64,000 nt of DNA from contig BSYQ01000001.1 in the NCBI GenBank assembly GCA_030272585.1, forward strand, positions 8,075,001 to 8,139,000, written 5' to 3'. Shown here one piece after another: positions 22,801 to 37,741 of this stretch. The DNA is from Bryopsis sp. KO-2023. Lineage: Eukaryota; Chlorophyta; Ulvophyceae; Bryopsidales; Bryopsidaceae. Both the position numbers and the translations under genes were made by a program. Below the pieces are notes generated by a model. That model did no database searches. It was not told where the DNA came from and saw nothing but the letters and a program-made list of their open reading frames with translations. Position 1 is the stretch's first letter; the number at the start of each line of letters is the position of its first letter.

Positions 22801-23617
22801 ACAAAAGCGAACCCTCGTCATCTGCAACAACCCCAGAAAACCCTGCACTAGGTGCAAGCCCATGCTAATACCCATCTTTTCCTCTTTCCTTTCAATTCTT
22901 CCCCCCAACCCCCCATTTCCTTCCCTTTTTGGTGCGAATGTGTATGCGAACTTTTGCCCTCATTTCCCCCTCCCAAGAAAAAAACAACACCAAAAACTAC
23001 TCTCTCTCTCTCTTTTCTTCTTTTTTCTTCTTTCTGATTTGATTCTTTTCCTCCCCTTGCGTTTTTTTTTTTTTGTTACAAAGATTCCACATCCTCGGCA
23101 AAACTTTGAGATTTCTGCGATCATATAATGAAAAGGCCTCTTTCCCGCCCCCACCCCCCTTGCTGTGAGTTTTTTTTTCTTTTTTTCCCAACCATGAGTA
23201 ACTACAGCAAGAATACAAGAGCAGACAAGGCAATCTAAACATAGCCCCACACATACTAAACACGAAGGCCCCTCCATTAATGAAACAAACCAAATGTAGC
23301 CTACATCCCCCTGACAAAAAAAAAGACGTGTCTATCCACCCCCCCCCTCTTTTTCTCCAATCTGCGCACCGATACAAAACTCATGCCACGACGTTTTTTT
23401 TTTCTTTTTCTTTTTCTTTCAGAAATCACTGTGGAACTCGGAAAAAAAGCCCAAAAAACGAATCACCCCACAGCACCAAGAACGTTTCTTTTTTCGAAAA
23501 AGCATCATAAAAGAGGAAAAAAAAAAGAAGATAATCAAACGAAAAAGAAAGGGAAAAAAAATAATAAAAGGAGGAAAAACCATAAAAGAGAAAAGAAAAG
23601 ATTAAAAAAACTGCGAA
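19840..23617 (-). other. Long G-poor simple-sequence 3' flank of phototropin
   Basis: About 3.8 kb with T, C and A runs and strikingly few G on the plus strand, so nearly C-free in the sense of the minus-strand phototropin gene. It starts after the PRMT3 poly(A) region and stops at the phototropin coding end. TTACA near 23075 (minus-strand TGTAA) could end the mRNA about 540 bases after the stop. Frames such as 21631..22206 encode only low-complexity peptides and were rejected. Confidence 0.7.
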
Positions 23618-26733
<3,116 letters not shown>

Positions 26734-27600
26734 TTGGTGAAGGCCCCAGTCTCCCACCGAAACTCAATATATAACAACGGTCGTCGGTAATACAAAAACC
26801 CTTCCGCTCATTCGACCGTGAAGAATGGGCGAGTGGAAATCCTCCGTACCCACACCGAGCAGAAACGCGACGATTGAAGGGTTCCAAGTTAGGTCGCTTT
26901 CTGACTAAGCGAGCGGATCTGCGTTTGCTGGTGTTGTCAAGTAAATGAATTTAGGGCAGGCCTGTCATTTGTGAGTCAATTATCTACTCTTTATATTCCC
27001 CCGTTATTGGGGGTTCCCCATATAACGTAATTATTCATTTGCTGGAACCTCTTCCCCAGTTTTCTTTCCTCACATATCCCCGCGATTTTCGCTTGCCACA
27101 TATCCACTGTTAGTTGATTCGAAGTCTTTTGAAAGAGATTTGTTATATGTTTTCGCTTGCTATTGTTTGTTTTCTTTCGAAAATAATCGGAATAAATACT
27201 GTCATGAGTAAGGTTTTTTTTTCCATCACCAAGGTGGCATCGAGTGCGCGCGCTAAGCAACTGGAGGGTTTTTTCCCCCCTTTCGCCTCAAGCTCCCCAC
27301 TAATCGTTTCTTTCGTGTTGTTCCCCCACAGCGAGCGCGACAAAAAGGAAAATGCAATCGTACCAATATTTCCTCCAAATCAGTTTTTTTCTTGCACGTC
27401 GTCGTGCAGGATTGCGGATCGAATTCTTGAAAGTCTTGAGCTGCTTTTGGAAAAAAAATATTCTGTTCCCTCCAAATTCCTGTCAGACTGAATCAAGGAG
27501 ATCTGACGCAGCTTCGGTCGAAACCGCCCAAGGGAAACCTGTTGGAAAAAGACCGCCCAGACGCGCGCGTCAAAGCACTTTGATCCGATGATGCGACATA
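26734..27600. other. Phototropin upstream region
   Basis: Presumed promoter and 5' UTR of phototropin (minus strand). A TATATA-like stretch lies at about 26768-26774. No other gene was supported. Confidence 0.4.
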
Positions 27601-28359
27601 ATGGTCGTTTTTATGGGGTTATGGGAAAATCACAAGTTCTGAAGAACTTCCAGCGGAAAATGAGCTGTCCAAGCCGTTCCAAAAAATAGTTTTTTTTTGC
27701 TACAAACACCCCCTTCCAGCTTCATTATCTACACAAAAATACATTGGGGTCAAAAGTACCCCCCCCCCCCCCCCCTCCCCGACAGGCTGGAAAAGAACCA
27801 CCAAATTGCAACTTACTTTTTCCAACCCAGACCCCAAAAAACCACAACTCTCGTTTTTCACGTTCAAATTTCCACACTCTCTCTCTCTTCCCCACCCACC
27901 CTTTGTTTTTTTTCAAAATTGTGAAAAGGGAAAAGGTCCTGTGCCATCGAAGTGGCTATGTTACACAATACATATTTGTTCCCAATCCCTGCCCTCACAA
28001 GGTTCATTCTATTGTGTGTGTGTTTTTTCCCTGTGCAAACAACCGTTTGTTCCGTGTCTTTTTTTGGTTTGCTCTATCCAAAAATGGAAACAAAAACATA
28101 CTCCAATGTGTGCCAAAACAACATCATTCATATCTCCACCCCCACCCTCTATATTCGTTTCCCCCCCTCCCCATTTTTAGAAAATCCCACCTTTCTTTTT
28201 CTTAAAAAAAAAAGGAGAAACGAAAACGATTGAAAGAGGGGAAAAACAAAGTCCCCCACAAAAAGAGAAAGCAACACGAGAAAGACGAGGATCTGGTGAA
28301 AAGAGATGCCTTGGTGGTTTGTCTAATTTCTTCCCTCCCCATCTTTCTTTTTCCCCCCT
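27600..28359 (-). other. G-poor 3' flank of MBF1
   Basis: Plus strand is G-poor with C-runs (around 27760-27776) and A/T runs, so C-poor in the MBF1 sense. TTACA at 27961..27965 could be its TGTAA poly(A) signal, about 395 bases after the stop. Confidence 0.6.
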
Positions 28360-29746
28360 CTACTTCTTCTTCTTTGGGGGCTTAGCGTTCTTGCTGAGGG
28401 GAATGCCAAGCACCCTGGACAGTTTGGACAGCACTTGGGGGTTCGGAATGGCTTTCCCACTTTCATACTCTTGAATCACAGTGGGGCGCTCATTGATCAT
28501 CTGAAGGAAAAAATAGAAAGAAACAAAAAACAGGGAATGAGACGCAACGAAATAAAGATCAAACGAAGCAAAGTCTGACTTGGAGAGATATGATTCGTGC
28601 AAGGTGTGGTAAGAGCAAAAAAAGGAAAAAAGATGATGAAAAACACAGTTTCTGTGGCAAAATTATTCGAGAAATTTGAGATAGGAAGGCAAAATGATGG
28701 AAATTTATTGGGCAAGAAAAGCATTCACCTGGGCAAGTTGAGCTTGCGTCAGTTTCTTGGCACACCTCCCTTGAACGATGGCTTTTTTCAAGTCGGTGCT
28801 CACCCGGTCATCTATAAAGAAAAGGGAAAAAAAACGAAAAAAACACAAATCATGAAGGGAAAAAAAAACCCAAAAAACAACAGATGCTGTTGCATGTAAA
28901 ATATGCATCGAAATAGAATTGCATTGATATAATCCTTTATGTTGCTTTTGGACAGAACATGACCAAACAGCAATAACTGGATCAATCACCATTGCCGCTT
29001 CCAGCAGCAACGTCTTTGGAAAAGTGTGTTGCACCATTGTAGAGTATTTCAAACTAAAAGAAAAGGGAAGTGAAAATGAGGTAATGAGTGTGCACTAACG
29101 TTTCAGTTCTTCTGTTTCCCTGTCTAGCTTTGCAGTGTTTTTGCCAGTGCCTGACGTCCCAATTTTGTTCTTTGATGCATTATCTACAACACAGAGAAAA
29201 ATAGCTTCAAAAATCACATTCAAACATACGAACCTCTTTCTGTTGACCATTCCGTCCGGGGCATAGATCTGATAAAAAATTGGGAGAGTGAAGAATGCAC
29301 TTCCCTCTCTGTGGGTTTTTTTTCTTACTAATTTCCTCAACTATCTCCCACCACCTCAGTGCCATTCTATTCCAAGGTAAACAACTGCAACTCAACAGCT
29401 GGACCAACGGAACAAGATAAAGCCAGCACGAGCGAAAATTTCTTTCCGTATGTTCGACATTCGACCTTCATCATTAATCAGACGTCGAACTCACATTTTT
29501 TCACAGTGTCGTGGTCGCCAGTCCTCAAAGCCTGCAACCCAAGAGGAAAACCCATTCAGAAAATTAACACAGCTCCATCGTCGCAGAGAGCGTGTGCAAG
29601 ACCCTGGATCTCGAAAGCCAACCCTCCCTGACAAAACCCTCACCATTACAACATACCTCATTCACCACCGCGCTGGACTTCGCCTCTCCACCTGTCGGCT
29701 TTTTCTTCCTCAGCACGACAGGTGCCCAATCTTGTCCGGACATCAT
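28360..29746 (-). CDS. MBF1: Multiprotein bridging factor 1
   Basis: Six exons (29657..29746, 29495..29531, 29230..29268, 29100..29183, 28729..28811, 28360..28500) encode 157 residues. The N-terminus [17 protein letters not shown] matches MBF1 (QDWEPVVIRK). The helix-turn-helix region runs from [19 protein letters not shown] through [19 protein letters not shown] to [12 protein letters not shown], ending in a Lys-rich tail (PPKKKK). MBF1 is a transcriptional coactivator bridging bZIP factors and TBP, and is also ribosome-associated during collision quality control in yeast. A short insertion around [19 protein letters not shown] lies between the N-terminal domain and the HTH; it comes from a 39-base exon and is less conserved. 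Confidence 0.93.
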
Positions 29747-31000
29747 CTTGACGGAAACGGGGCTCTATTCAAACAGCTTCGCAGCAAAAAAAGGCTTGTT
29801 ACTTCTGAACGCTCCAACCTCTCAACAAAGCGCTGACAACTTCCGAGTAGATAAACGCCTCGACCCTTCTGTCAATGATCGTTTAATCTACTGGATCCAT
29901 CCACGTCGGTGCCGATGTGGCAACGAATAGGAGAAGATCGAAAAGAACAATGCCCCATCTCCTATGGAAAAAGATGACAGTCAGGAATCAGGAGGAAATT
30001 ATCCCAGCTCTTCAAGTTTTGTTGATGAATTCCCCAAAAAAAAAGTTTTTCTTTGCACCAACCAAATATTGTTTTTGTGGTTCAATGTAATTCAATGTTT
30101 GTTTGTTTTTTGGTGTGTTTTCATTGTTGCACACCCTTTTTTCGAGTGGTGACGGATTTCAAGTCTCTTCAGGTCCCGAAAAGAAAATTATGTTTGAAAA
30201 TTGAAACGAGGCTGAGAGTATCAAGGCCACCATCACCAGCTCCACATTCATAATATCCATTTCAGTCTGTAAACTGATAGGAAACAAGCCCATGTATATG
30301 TCCATATTGTTGGGCATCTGCAATTGACTGTGGCTCAATGTCCTTAGCTCTTATAGCCATATCAGACGCCTCCTTGTAGTTGGGTGATCACCCAGTGCTT
30401 CTGATGTGCTTGAACCATCATCAAAAACATGTGTTTTTTAATACTTTTCCCACTTTCATTTGGCGTTTTCACTGATAGATATGATGTTGTGCAACCTTTC
30501 TTTACCACGCTCTAAGTCTAAGATAATTCCTGCTTGTGGTTGCAAAGGTGTGGCATGAACATGCCCAATGGTTTTACTGGACGATGACTTTTCTGCTCAA
30601 CCCATGCCACTGTACGGGAGCACAGAGCTCCACACCCCCTCCATCTCGAAAATCCATGGTTTAAAGAGACAAACCCACCCTCCATCATATTCTTACCCAA
30701 ACAGGAGAAAACGAACGAGTGGACGGTGGCACTATATCTTTTCGTGCCAAAACCACCACAGGTTCTCTCCAAACTTCCCAGCGCATCCCCCCTCTCTGCC
30801 TCCCCCCCAACCAAAAAAAAATAAAGAAAAATAAAGATTACCACAGTCAACCTCGTGGAAATTCAAAAATCTCACTGAACACACCCTGTTCCGTTTCCAC
30901 CTAACCACCCACCAACCCCTGCAACCCACCAATATGCAAAGCATATTTTTAAAATATTTTACTAAAGAATCGAATGTACGGAGGCAACGTAATGTACACA
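29747..31000. other. Intergenic, MBF1 to phosphatase
   Basis: It contains the MBF1 upstream region and one possible isolated minus-strand exon near 30262-30372. Nothing else is supported. Confidence 0.4.
30262..30372 (-). CDS. Possible terminal exon of an unidentified small gene
   Basis: From an AG acceptor at 30373 a minus-strand frame of 36 residues begins EASDMAIRAKDIEPQ, contains SIADAQQYGHIHGLVS, and ends QFTD plus stop. The composition looks like protein rather than chance. No partner exons were confirmed upstream and the family is not recognised, so it may be a spurious frame. Confidence 0.25.
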   Translation of the reverse strand, partial: EASDMAIRAKDIEPQSIADAQQYGHIHGLVSYQFTD

Positions 31001-31829
31001 CAAGCCACATGTGCAGATGTATCTCTGCATTAATCCTGAAACCCACACACAGAGAGGGCACCAAAAGAAAATAAAACCAATCAAAAGATATGTAAAAAAA
31101 AATCCACAAACTCTGCGATGTGCGCTTTTTCAATTTCAGTTCCTACGCTGGGTTTTTTACCCCTTAGAATTCTCAATTTTTAAACTTTTTTTTTCTCATC
31201 AAGAGCAAATTTTCTCTCTCGAACCAACAATGTGTGTTTTTTTGCCGTTTCTTTTTCCTTTTTGCTATTTTTCCCCATGCGGATCTCTGCAAGAAAACTG
31301 AATGAAACGCCCATCTCCCTTGTTGTTGTCGAAATGCCTAGACCCATCCCCACACAACCCTGCGCGATCAAGAAAAAAATGTATATATATAGATTCGAGA
31401 AGGGCATCTGTTGAAAAATATAATCCAAATTAAAAACAAAACAGAAAAAAAGCGGAAGTAAAATGACTGTCTCGAGGTGAGAAGGAAATTCGACCAAACA
31501 CACTTCACTGCATGCATCTCTACAGATATATAGTTCTTCTCTTCTTGCTGAGGTCCCGACGAGCGATAATGAAAAAGTGTGACCACGCCAAGCAACACAC
31601 TTTTCCCTCCCTTTCACTCTATGGTCACACTTGCTTCTCAATGGCTCCTTCTTGACAATCTGACCTAGCTCGCAACCCACCCCTCCAAAAGATCCCCATC
31701 CCACCCCCCCCCAACAAAAAAAAGATAAGAAAATCATCCCTGAGAACCCTCAAAAGCTTCCAAGATATTCAAGAAAATAAATCCAACCGCCAGAGACCAA
31801 GACACACACATACATACATTAAAAAGAAA
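31000..31829 (-). other. G-poor 3' flank of the Shewanella-like phosphatase gene
   Basis: The plus strand carries few G and many A, T and C runs, especially 31680-31830. It is therefore C-poor in the sense of the phosphatase gene that ends at 31830. Confidence 0.55.
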
Positions 31830-34767
31830 TCATCCATCAACCGCATTTCTGTTAATTACAATACGCTTGCTGATCCACTCGAAGCCAAAAACTTTTCCAT
31901 GCCCAGCCGCCATTTTCGCCAAGCTGCCATTGATGAGGCTAGCCCTTCGATCTTGGCGCTGAGGAGGGACGTTTTCACCCAACGGCCGAACCTGGGTGCT
32001 GCCCTCTCCATCCTTTTCGATCAGGAGCACTTGAGACCCGGCATTCAAGACTCCTTGGGACATACCCACATCGACTCGCCAGATTTGCCCTCCGCACTCA
32101 CAATTACACCCATTGATCTGGAACAGAAAAACCCCACTTAAGTCAATCATTACGACAAGGTCGAGTTCTTCTTACAAGGCATTCACTCTTTCACGGTCAC
32201 CCCAGCTTTGGAATGCATGACAGTAGGCAAGATCTCACACCACGTCAGCATGAATTTAAAATCGGCAAATATAATCTTTTATCTTTTCACCAATCCCCCA
32301 CCTGTGGTGTGTGTCCGACCACGAGCCTCTTCTTTCCCAACTTCCCCAACGAGGTTTTCAACAGAGAGCACGCAAAGTATTTGTCGTACGCGCTCTTGAA
32401 TTTCTCTTGGGCCAGGGTTCGATTCCAAAGAATGCTATTGGCCCCTCCCATTGCTATGTAGGGCGGCGTCGCCTTGCTGCCGTCATCGTTCACTTCCCCT
32501 CGCATCCAGGCAGCCATCTCGGCATTGATCTTCTCGAGGCCGTATTCAACTGTGGAAAACCAAGCATTAAAAATACAATTGAATTCTGCATGGAAGCTCA
32601 ACAGAAACCCCTGATTTGATGAGAGCGAGGAAAAAATGATTAATATGCATATGATTTGCCGTGTGTGGTGGAACTTGACGTTTCCAATTTATTATCACGA
32701 TTGGTACAACGTGTTGATGTTTTATAATGGATCGAGAGCTCGTGGGAAAAAAAAGCCATTATCATGGATTGCCTTAAACTTATCGGTCCGAATGATTAAC
32801 AAGCCCATCCCTGCTCCTAACAATTCACAGGTGCAGCATCGGAAAACCAACCCACAGGGCCCCCAGATTGACTCACCATGTACGGGCAGCAATCCTCCAT
32901 GTGCGAACACCGTATCGTTGACGACCAGGACTGTGGGGTTTTTGGCTAGCTCATTTGCCACGAGGCCTCCAGGAGAGAAGAGAGCAACTCTGGACATGAG
33001 CTGGCTTTCCCACACCATGGCTTCGGACCGATCCACCCCAGCTGCTAAGGCGCTTTCATAAAATGCACCACGCGTCACGTACCTGAGCATCAGTTCTAAG
33101 TTGGATTCCAGTTGTGGTAAATACATCAAACGAACTTCCCAATCTGAAAATCGAAATGATGAGTCATAGAGTATGGATGAGTCATGGAAACAACATGAGT
33201 CAACCTGAAGCATCAACCTGTCGGCGCGAGAATACGGGGTGGAACTAGCAGCCAGCCCAGGGAGAATCCATGATGTTGCATAGAATTTCATATTCTCCCC
33301 TAGAGGCCAAATGCTGGGGGAAAAACACGGAGGCAAAATATTAACGAGAGACCCATCTAATCTCCACGTACCGGAAATTGCCACAAATGTTGAGGCTCTC
33401 ATGATTTCCATTAATCATGTACACGGCACCTCCTTCCTTTGTGGCCTGTTTTCCCAGATCCCTCAGGAGCATTATAATCCCTGTGAACATCGCACCATCA
33501 CTCTTTCACTCCGATGCACTCCCATTTTGCAGTCAGAACTACACTCTCGATCGTATTTAGTGTGGGTCTTTTGAGAGTGTTACCCCAGGAATAGTGCAGG
33601 CCACACTAATTCATGGAAAACCAAATCGTTAACGAGATAAGTGTGGAAATAGTTCGGAAATAGTGTGGCCAAAAAAAATACGATCGAGGGAGTAGCTTTT
33701 TTATTTATCGTCATCATTCCCCATACCGGTTTCATAGAATCTTAACTGGCAGCGGAGGACTGTATCTTTTCCCCCCCAAACCCCCCCCCAAACAAAAAAA
33801 AAATAATAATAAAAAAAAGAGGAGCAGGCTCACTGAATAACGAGTGTTTGTCTTTCAACATCATGGAGCAAAAAATTTGACCTTGAATTTCTTGACGAGA
33901 CGGAAAAAAAAGCCCCACCTATTTCACAATCCCCTCTGTCGAGCACATCTCCCAGTTGCACGACAGTGGTGTCTCCTCCACACCACACCGGAGCGCCATC
34001 CTTGTCTTGTTCCATCACCCCAGCTATTCGAAGTGAATTCAGAGTTTTCTGAAGGTCACCGTGGAGATCTCCAACTGATCAAAAACAAAAACTGTCCATC
34101 CTCAGCCACTGTAACTCTCTCCAATTCAGCGCTATTGCCTTTTTGATTTAACGAGCATTTATTTTGAACCTATCCAAAGCCACTACATCTCCCCCCCCCC
34201 CTCCCCTTTTAATTTTTTTTCCAAGTGAAAAATTCTTTGGTTGTCTTCCTTATTTGCCACCAAGAGTTTTTGGACCTTGCCCACCTTGTAAACCAATCTT
34301 TCACTTGTCTACTATCTGAAATGAAATCTCTCTCAGCAATAAAGTCATTTATTTTATTTTATTTCCAGCAAAACTTCGTTCCTGGTTTCTGTCTTCCACC
34401 CATCCAAGTTGAAAGAGGTCCAATTTTTCAAAAAGGAGAAAATCTATCAGTGGACAACGCTCTTACTTGCAATCACCCGCCCGGGGGCCGAAACATACGT
34501 CGGAGGAGGCGACGCTCGTACAACGGGTTCCTCGTCATTTGTCAGAGCCTCCGTTTCCACGGATGTCTCTGCAGCAGAATTAAGACGGTACCCGCTACCA
34601 CCGGCCGCAAGAATCACCCCACCCCTCAAAACCGACCGGCGACACACCCTCTCAAATTCGTTGACACAACCCACGCGACAACGCTCCGCAGACCTACAAG
34701 ATACATTTTTTGGTGTTCGATGTACAGAAAGTTGTCCAGGACCCGAGACCGCCGAGAGTGTCTTCAT
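31830..34767 (-). CDS. Shewanella-like protein phosphatase (SLP1 type), plastid-targeted
   Basis: Six exons (34467..34767, 33919..34074, 33372..33480, 32877..33082, 32302..32549, 31830..32117) encode 435 residues. The N-terminal about 100 residues look like a plastid leader and include a twin-arginine stretch (CRRSVLRGGVILAAGG, Arg 43-44), suggesting a thylakoid-lumen second signal. PPP-family metal and phosphate ligands follow: GDLHGD (102-107), GDVLDRGD, INGNHE, VFAHGGL and VGHTPQ. The sequence surrounding them (for example AMGGANSILWNR) fits the bacterial-like Shewanella phosphatases found in plants and algae, which dephosphorylate proteins. A MITE sits in the intron between exons 2 and 3. 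The 5' ATG is the most upstream in the first exon frame I could support. Confidence 0.9.
33539..33695. mobile_element. MITE with 20-bp inverted termini, copy 2 inside an intron
   Basis: The left end CTACACTCTCGATCGTATTT (33539..33558) and the complement of the right end (33676..33695) agree at 18 of 20 bases by eye. The interior (33599..33670) is bounded by GGCCACACTA and TAGTGTGGCC and matches the repeat at 6535..6602. It has no coding capacity. No clear target-site duplication was seen. Confidence 0.75.
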
Positions 34768-35916
34768 TGTACGACGCCCAAAGCGCTGCTTTACGTCAAG
34801 ACGTCAAGCGGCCATTCCCAACGCAGAGTCCGGGGGGGAGAAGGAAACGAGGAGCACCGAGTCACGTCCGACGAAAAAAAGAATCAATTACAAATAAAGG
34901 AAACCGTGAAGCTCTTGTTCACTAGCTTTACGGCGATATTTTTCGAAAAAGCAACGAAAGGGGCCTTTGCGAACAACTACGCGAAACCCAGTCTCTCGGA
35001 AACAAGGAGGAAGAACACGGACAAAGTGTGAGTCCGCCACGTAATCGTTCGAAATTGACGAAATCGTTGTAGTACGCGGTAGTACGAATTCTGTCAATCT
35101 GTCATCGTCCCCTCCCGTTCCCAGGCGTTGGTGTTTCTCCAGCAGACTTTCGGCTTCCATTCTTTTCTTTATCTTTGGACAATCATCGACAATCTCTCTT
35201 GTTTTGATTTGTTTCTTTGTTTCTTGTCTTATAATGTGGTCGACTTGCTTTTGCCTTTCTCTTTCTTCTTTTTCACAATTCAGGAAGCTTTTTGGGGGGT
35301 GGGATCGTCACTGTAAAGTTGGATGATATAATGGGGCAGTAGAACACACAGAAGACACCAAGTCCCGGCAAACCGAGATACTTTCTCACACAACATCATC
35401 CCCTCTTATCCTTGTGATCACAACGGCTTCCAGAAACATTCATCTTTCACAGTCACCTGGTGGTTGCATTGTATTTCTCAAGCATCATGGGGGGCAACGA
35501 CCTTTTTTATCGCATTCTTACTGTTATTAGTTGTTGGTTTCACAAAGAAAACCCCCTCACCTTTTTTAGTGCTGCTCCTCGTTTGTACAGTTTTCTTGTG
35601 ACATTGTTAGCCAACTGGAAACCACTTTTTCTGGATTGCGTCCAAACACATCAGGCTGCTGCATTTTGTTCTCCAAACAAAAATTAAAAGAAAGAAAAAA
35701 AAAAGATCAAAGATCAACAGTGAGGTTTCAAGTCAAAAAAAAAGGAATTACATTGCAACACATTGTACAGATGAAAAAAAAAATGCCCACCCCCCTACAT
35801 ATTTGATATTCCCCGGCAACCTTGGCCATGCTTCAGCCATTTCATCTTCCCAATCAAAAATCGTAAGCTTGCGCTTTGAGTTTCTTTCTCTGCAACCAAT
35901 CCCTTTGTTTCGATCC
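34768..35916. other. Intergenic, phosphatase upstream / nuclease 3' flank
   Basis: 34768 to about 35160 is the likely phosphatase promoter and 5' UTR. The part near 35748..35752 (TTACA, minus-strand TGTAA) is the likely poly(A) signal of the nuclease gene. A-rich runs lie around 35690-35780. No further genes seen. Confidence 0.45.
35748..35752 (-). promoter_or_regulatory. Candidate TGTAA poly(A) signal of the nuclease gene
   Basis: TTACA on the plus strand reads TGTAA in the gene's sense, 165 bases after the stop codon. Confidence 0.4.
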
Positions 35917-37569
35917 CTAAAGAAACATTGCTCCACTGATGAGAGCGACTGCGAAAATCAACCAGACTCGGATCCACAAAACTCCAGCGTCGTCGTTTCC
36001 AGCCACCCTGAATTCGACCATCACAGGCCAATGGTCTGACACCGCACCGGGAGGAGCACTGTGATCGACCCAAGCGCTCTCAACCAAATCCCACAACCCC
36101 TTCGTCAGCAAAATATGATCGATTTGTGACAGCTCCCGTGCACCATCCAGTCGACCATCTCTGTCCCTATCCCACCATGCAGAGTATCGTTCTTTTTGTG
36201 GAATCAACTCCATGACGTTTCTCAAATCATCCACTCGGTCACGAGGTAGGTCAGGATTTCGTAACATTTCCAATACGGAGGATCGAGGTTTATCACCCTT
36301 GATGTCAGGAGTTTTTCCAGAGAAATCGTTGAGGTCACCCAGCACCGCCACTTCGTAGCCCTCACCGATCAGATCGGCAACCACCCCTTGTACGATTTCT
36401 GCTTGACCCTCCCGCTGTGCGCAGGACTTGGCATCCACAGGGAAAGCTTTCAAATGCAGCCCCACCATGGCGAATTTGAATGGGAAAAATTTGGACCGGT
36501 CAAATTTTGCAACATAGTTTTTTGATATCCCAGTGTTGCCGGTGCCACCGAAGCCACAGGTGGAATCAGGGATGGGAGTGTCGGCCCTGCCTCTCGACCT
36601 GAACATGTTCTTGGGATCTTCTTTAGACAAGAGGGCAACATCTTGCCCGGTGTAAGAATCCGTCCCTTGCACAAACTGTCCTCTGAGCCCCACTCCCCTA
36701 GCCATTCTGTCAAGAATTGCCTTATCCTCAACCTCACACAAATGCAGAAAATCCGGCTTGAGGGACTGGATGTAGGACCTCACTCTTTCGAAGTGCTTTT
36801 CTGCCTCTTTTGGCTTGTTAACATAGGGTGAAGGTTTGTGGTCGTTTATTCCATCGAACAGAAACTCGACGTTGAACGACCCCATTCTCACTGTAGAGCC
36901 CGGTTTTCCGCCAGCTGGTGGCTTCGAGGATGGTGCGGGAGCTGGTCGCGGTTCTGGCGTCTGAGGAGCCTTTGGAGGCGAAGGCGCATTGGCGAGTGCG
37001 ACTCGAGTGCCGTCATCTTTCACAAAGACGTCTTTGGGCAAGACTTCCCACTGTTGCACGCCAATCTTCCAGTCGGCCACCCCCTCCTTGACCCCAGGCT
37101 CTCGGACGAGAGTGTGATGCCAGCTCGCGTCTTTCACCCCCTTAATGGTGTACCCCTTTGTGCCATCCATACCAGCCCCCTTTTCTACTCCAAAGACGTC
37201 CACCAGCTTCCCACCCCTCTCCAGAGCGATCGCATCGTTCCCGTTGAAGCTGATCGAACTGTCGAATTCGTTGCACAGTCCCTTATGAGACTCATCGAAC
37301 CTGCCGTGACAGATTGCCAGGGACTTCCCACCCTCCAGAACTTTGTCGGACAGTGGACTTTTCACGTTTCTCCACGGCTTCTCATTGAAAGATATTTTCA
37401 AGACGTAGTCGGCTAGGTTCACCGCGTTGGGACCTCTGTTGGTGATCACCAGCGCCTTGTTGTAACTCGACCCCTCGACGACCTGACTGAGCACGACATC
37501 GCCCCTGGACTCCCCCAACAACGCTAAAAAAAAGGTGAGAAATAGAACCAGCGTCATGGATACATTCAT
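35917..37569 (-). CDS. Secreted LTD-domain endonuclease/exonuclease/phosphatase-family nuclease
   Basis: A single exon; starting at the ATG at 37569 gives 550 residues. A hydrophobic signal (MTLVLFLTFFLALLGESRG) is followed by a lamin-tail domain (VVLSQVVEGSSYNKALVITN, then SISFNGNDAIALERGGKLVD). A Pro/Ala linker precedes an EEP nuclease core: GSFNVEFLF, CEVED, VGLHLKAF, VLGDLNDFSG, SQIDHILLTKGL and SDHWPVMVEF. The C-terminus has a hydrophobic helix (VLWIRVWLIFAVALISGAMF), so the product may be membrane-tethered. The arrangement is that of bacterial extracellular DNases of the ExeM type, which use external DNA as a phosphate or nitrogen source. The lack of introns amid intron-rich neighbours is compatible with acquisition from bacteria. 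Longer starts (37587, 37707) lack conservation. Confidence 0.85.
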   Translation of the reverse strand: MNVSMTLVLFLTFFLALLGESRGDVVLSQVVEGSSYNKALVITNRGPNAVNLADYVLKISFNEKPWRNVKSPLSDKVLEGGKSLAICHGRFDESHKGLCNEFDSSISFNGNDAIALERGGKLVDVFGVEKGAGMDGTKGYTIKGVKDASWHHTLVREPGVKEGVADWKIGVQQWEVLPKDVFVKDDGTRVALANAPSPPKAPQTPEPRPAPAPSSKPPAGGKPGSTVRMGSFNVEFLFDGINDHKPSPYVNKPKEAEKHFERVRSYIQSLKPDFLHLCEVEDKAILDRMARGVGLRGQFVQGTDSYTGQDVALLSKEDPKNMFRSRGRADTPIPDSTCGFGGTGNTGISKNYVAKFDRSKFFPFKFAMVGLHLKAFPVDAKSCAQREGQAEIVQGVVADLIGEGYEVAVLGDLNDFSGKTPDIKGDKPRSSVLEMLRNPDLPRDRVDDLRNVMELIPQKERYSAWWDRDRDGRLDGARELSQIDHILLTKGLWDLVESAWVDHSAPPGAVSDHWPVMVEFRVAGNDDAGVLWIRVWLIFAVALISGAMFL

Positions 37570-37741
37570 GTTCGGTCGACGAACCATCCACCCGCACACT
37601 CCAGCGTGGTTTGTGTGTTTTGACTTGGTGGAAGATGCTCCACAGTCCGACCCGTTGTGGCGGCATGGGTGGATCACCAAGATTTGCACGAATTTGTAAC
37701 ATGACAAGCCGATTCCGCAGACATCGATTGTTTTTCAGCTG
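37570..37741. promoter_or_regulatory. Short divergent promoter, nuclease / RsmG
   Basis: Only 172 bases separate the predicted starts of the minus-strand nuclease and the plus-strand RsmG, implying a shared bidirectional promoter. No TATA box is evident. Confidence 0.5.

Noticed and set aside
30605-30650. Short frame beginning MEGVWSSVLPYSG as a small complex I-like protein
   Set aside because: Resemblance is weak and no exon chain gave a convincing product.
34225-35031. 268-residue plus-strand open frame
   Set aside because: It lies antisense to the phosphatase first exon, which joins in phase to a clear catalytic domain; this frame shows no family signature.
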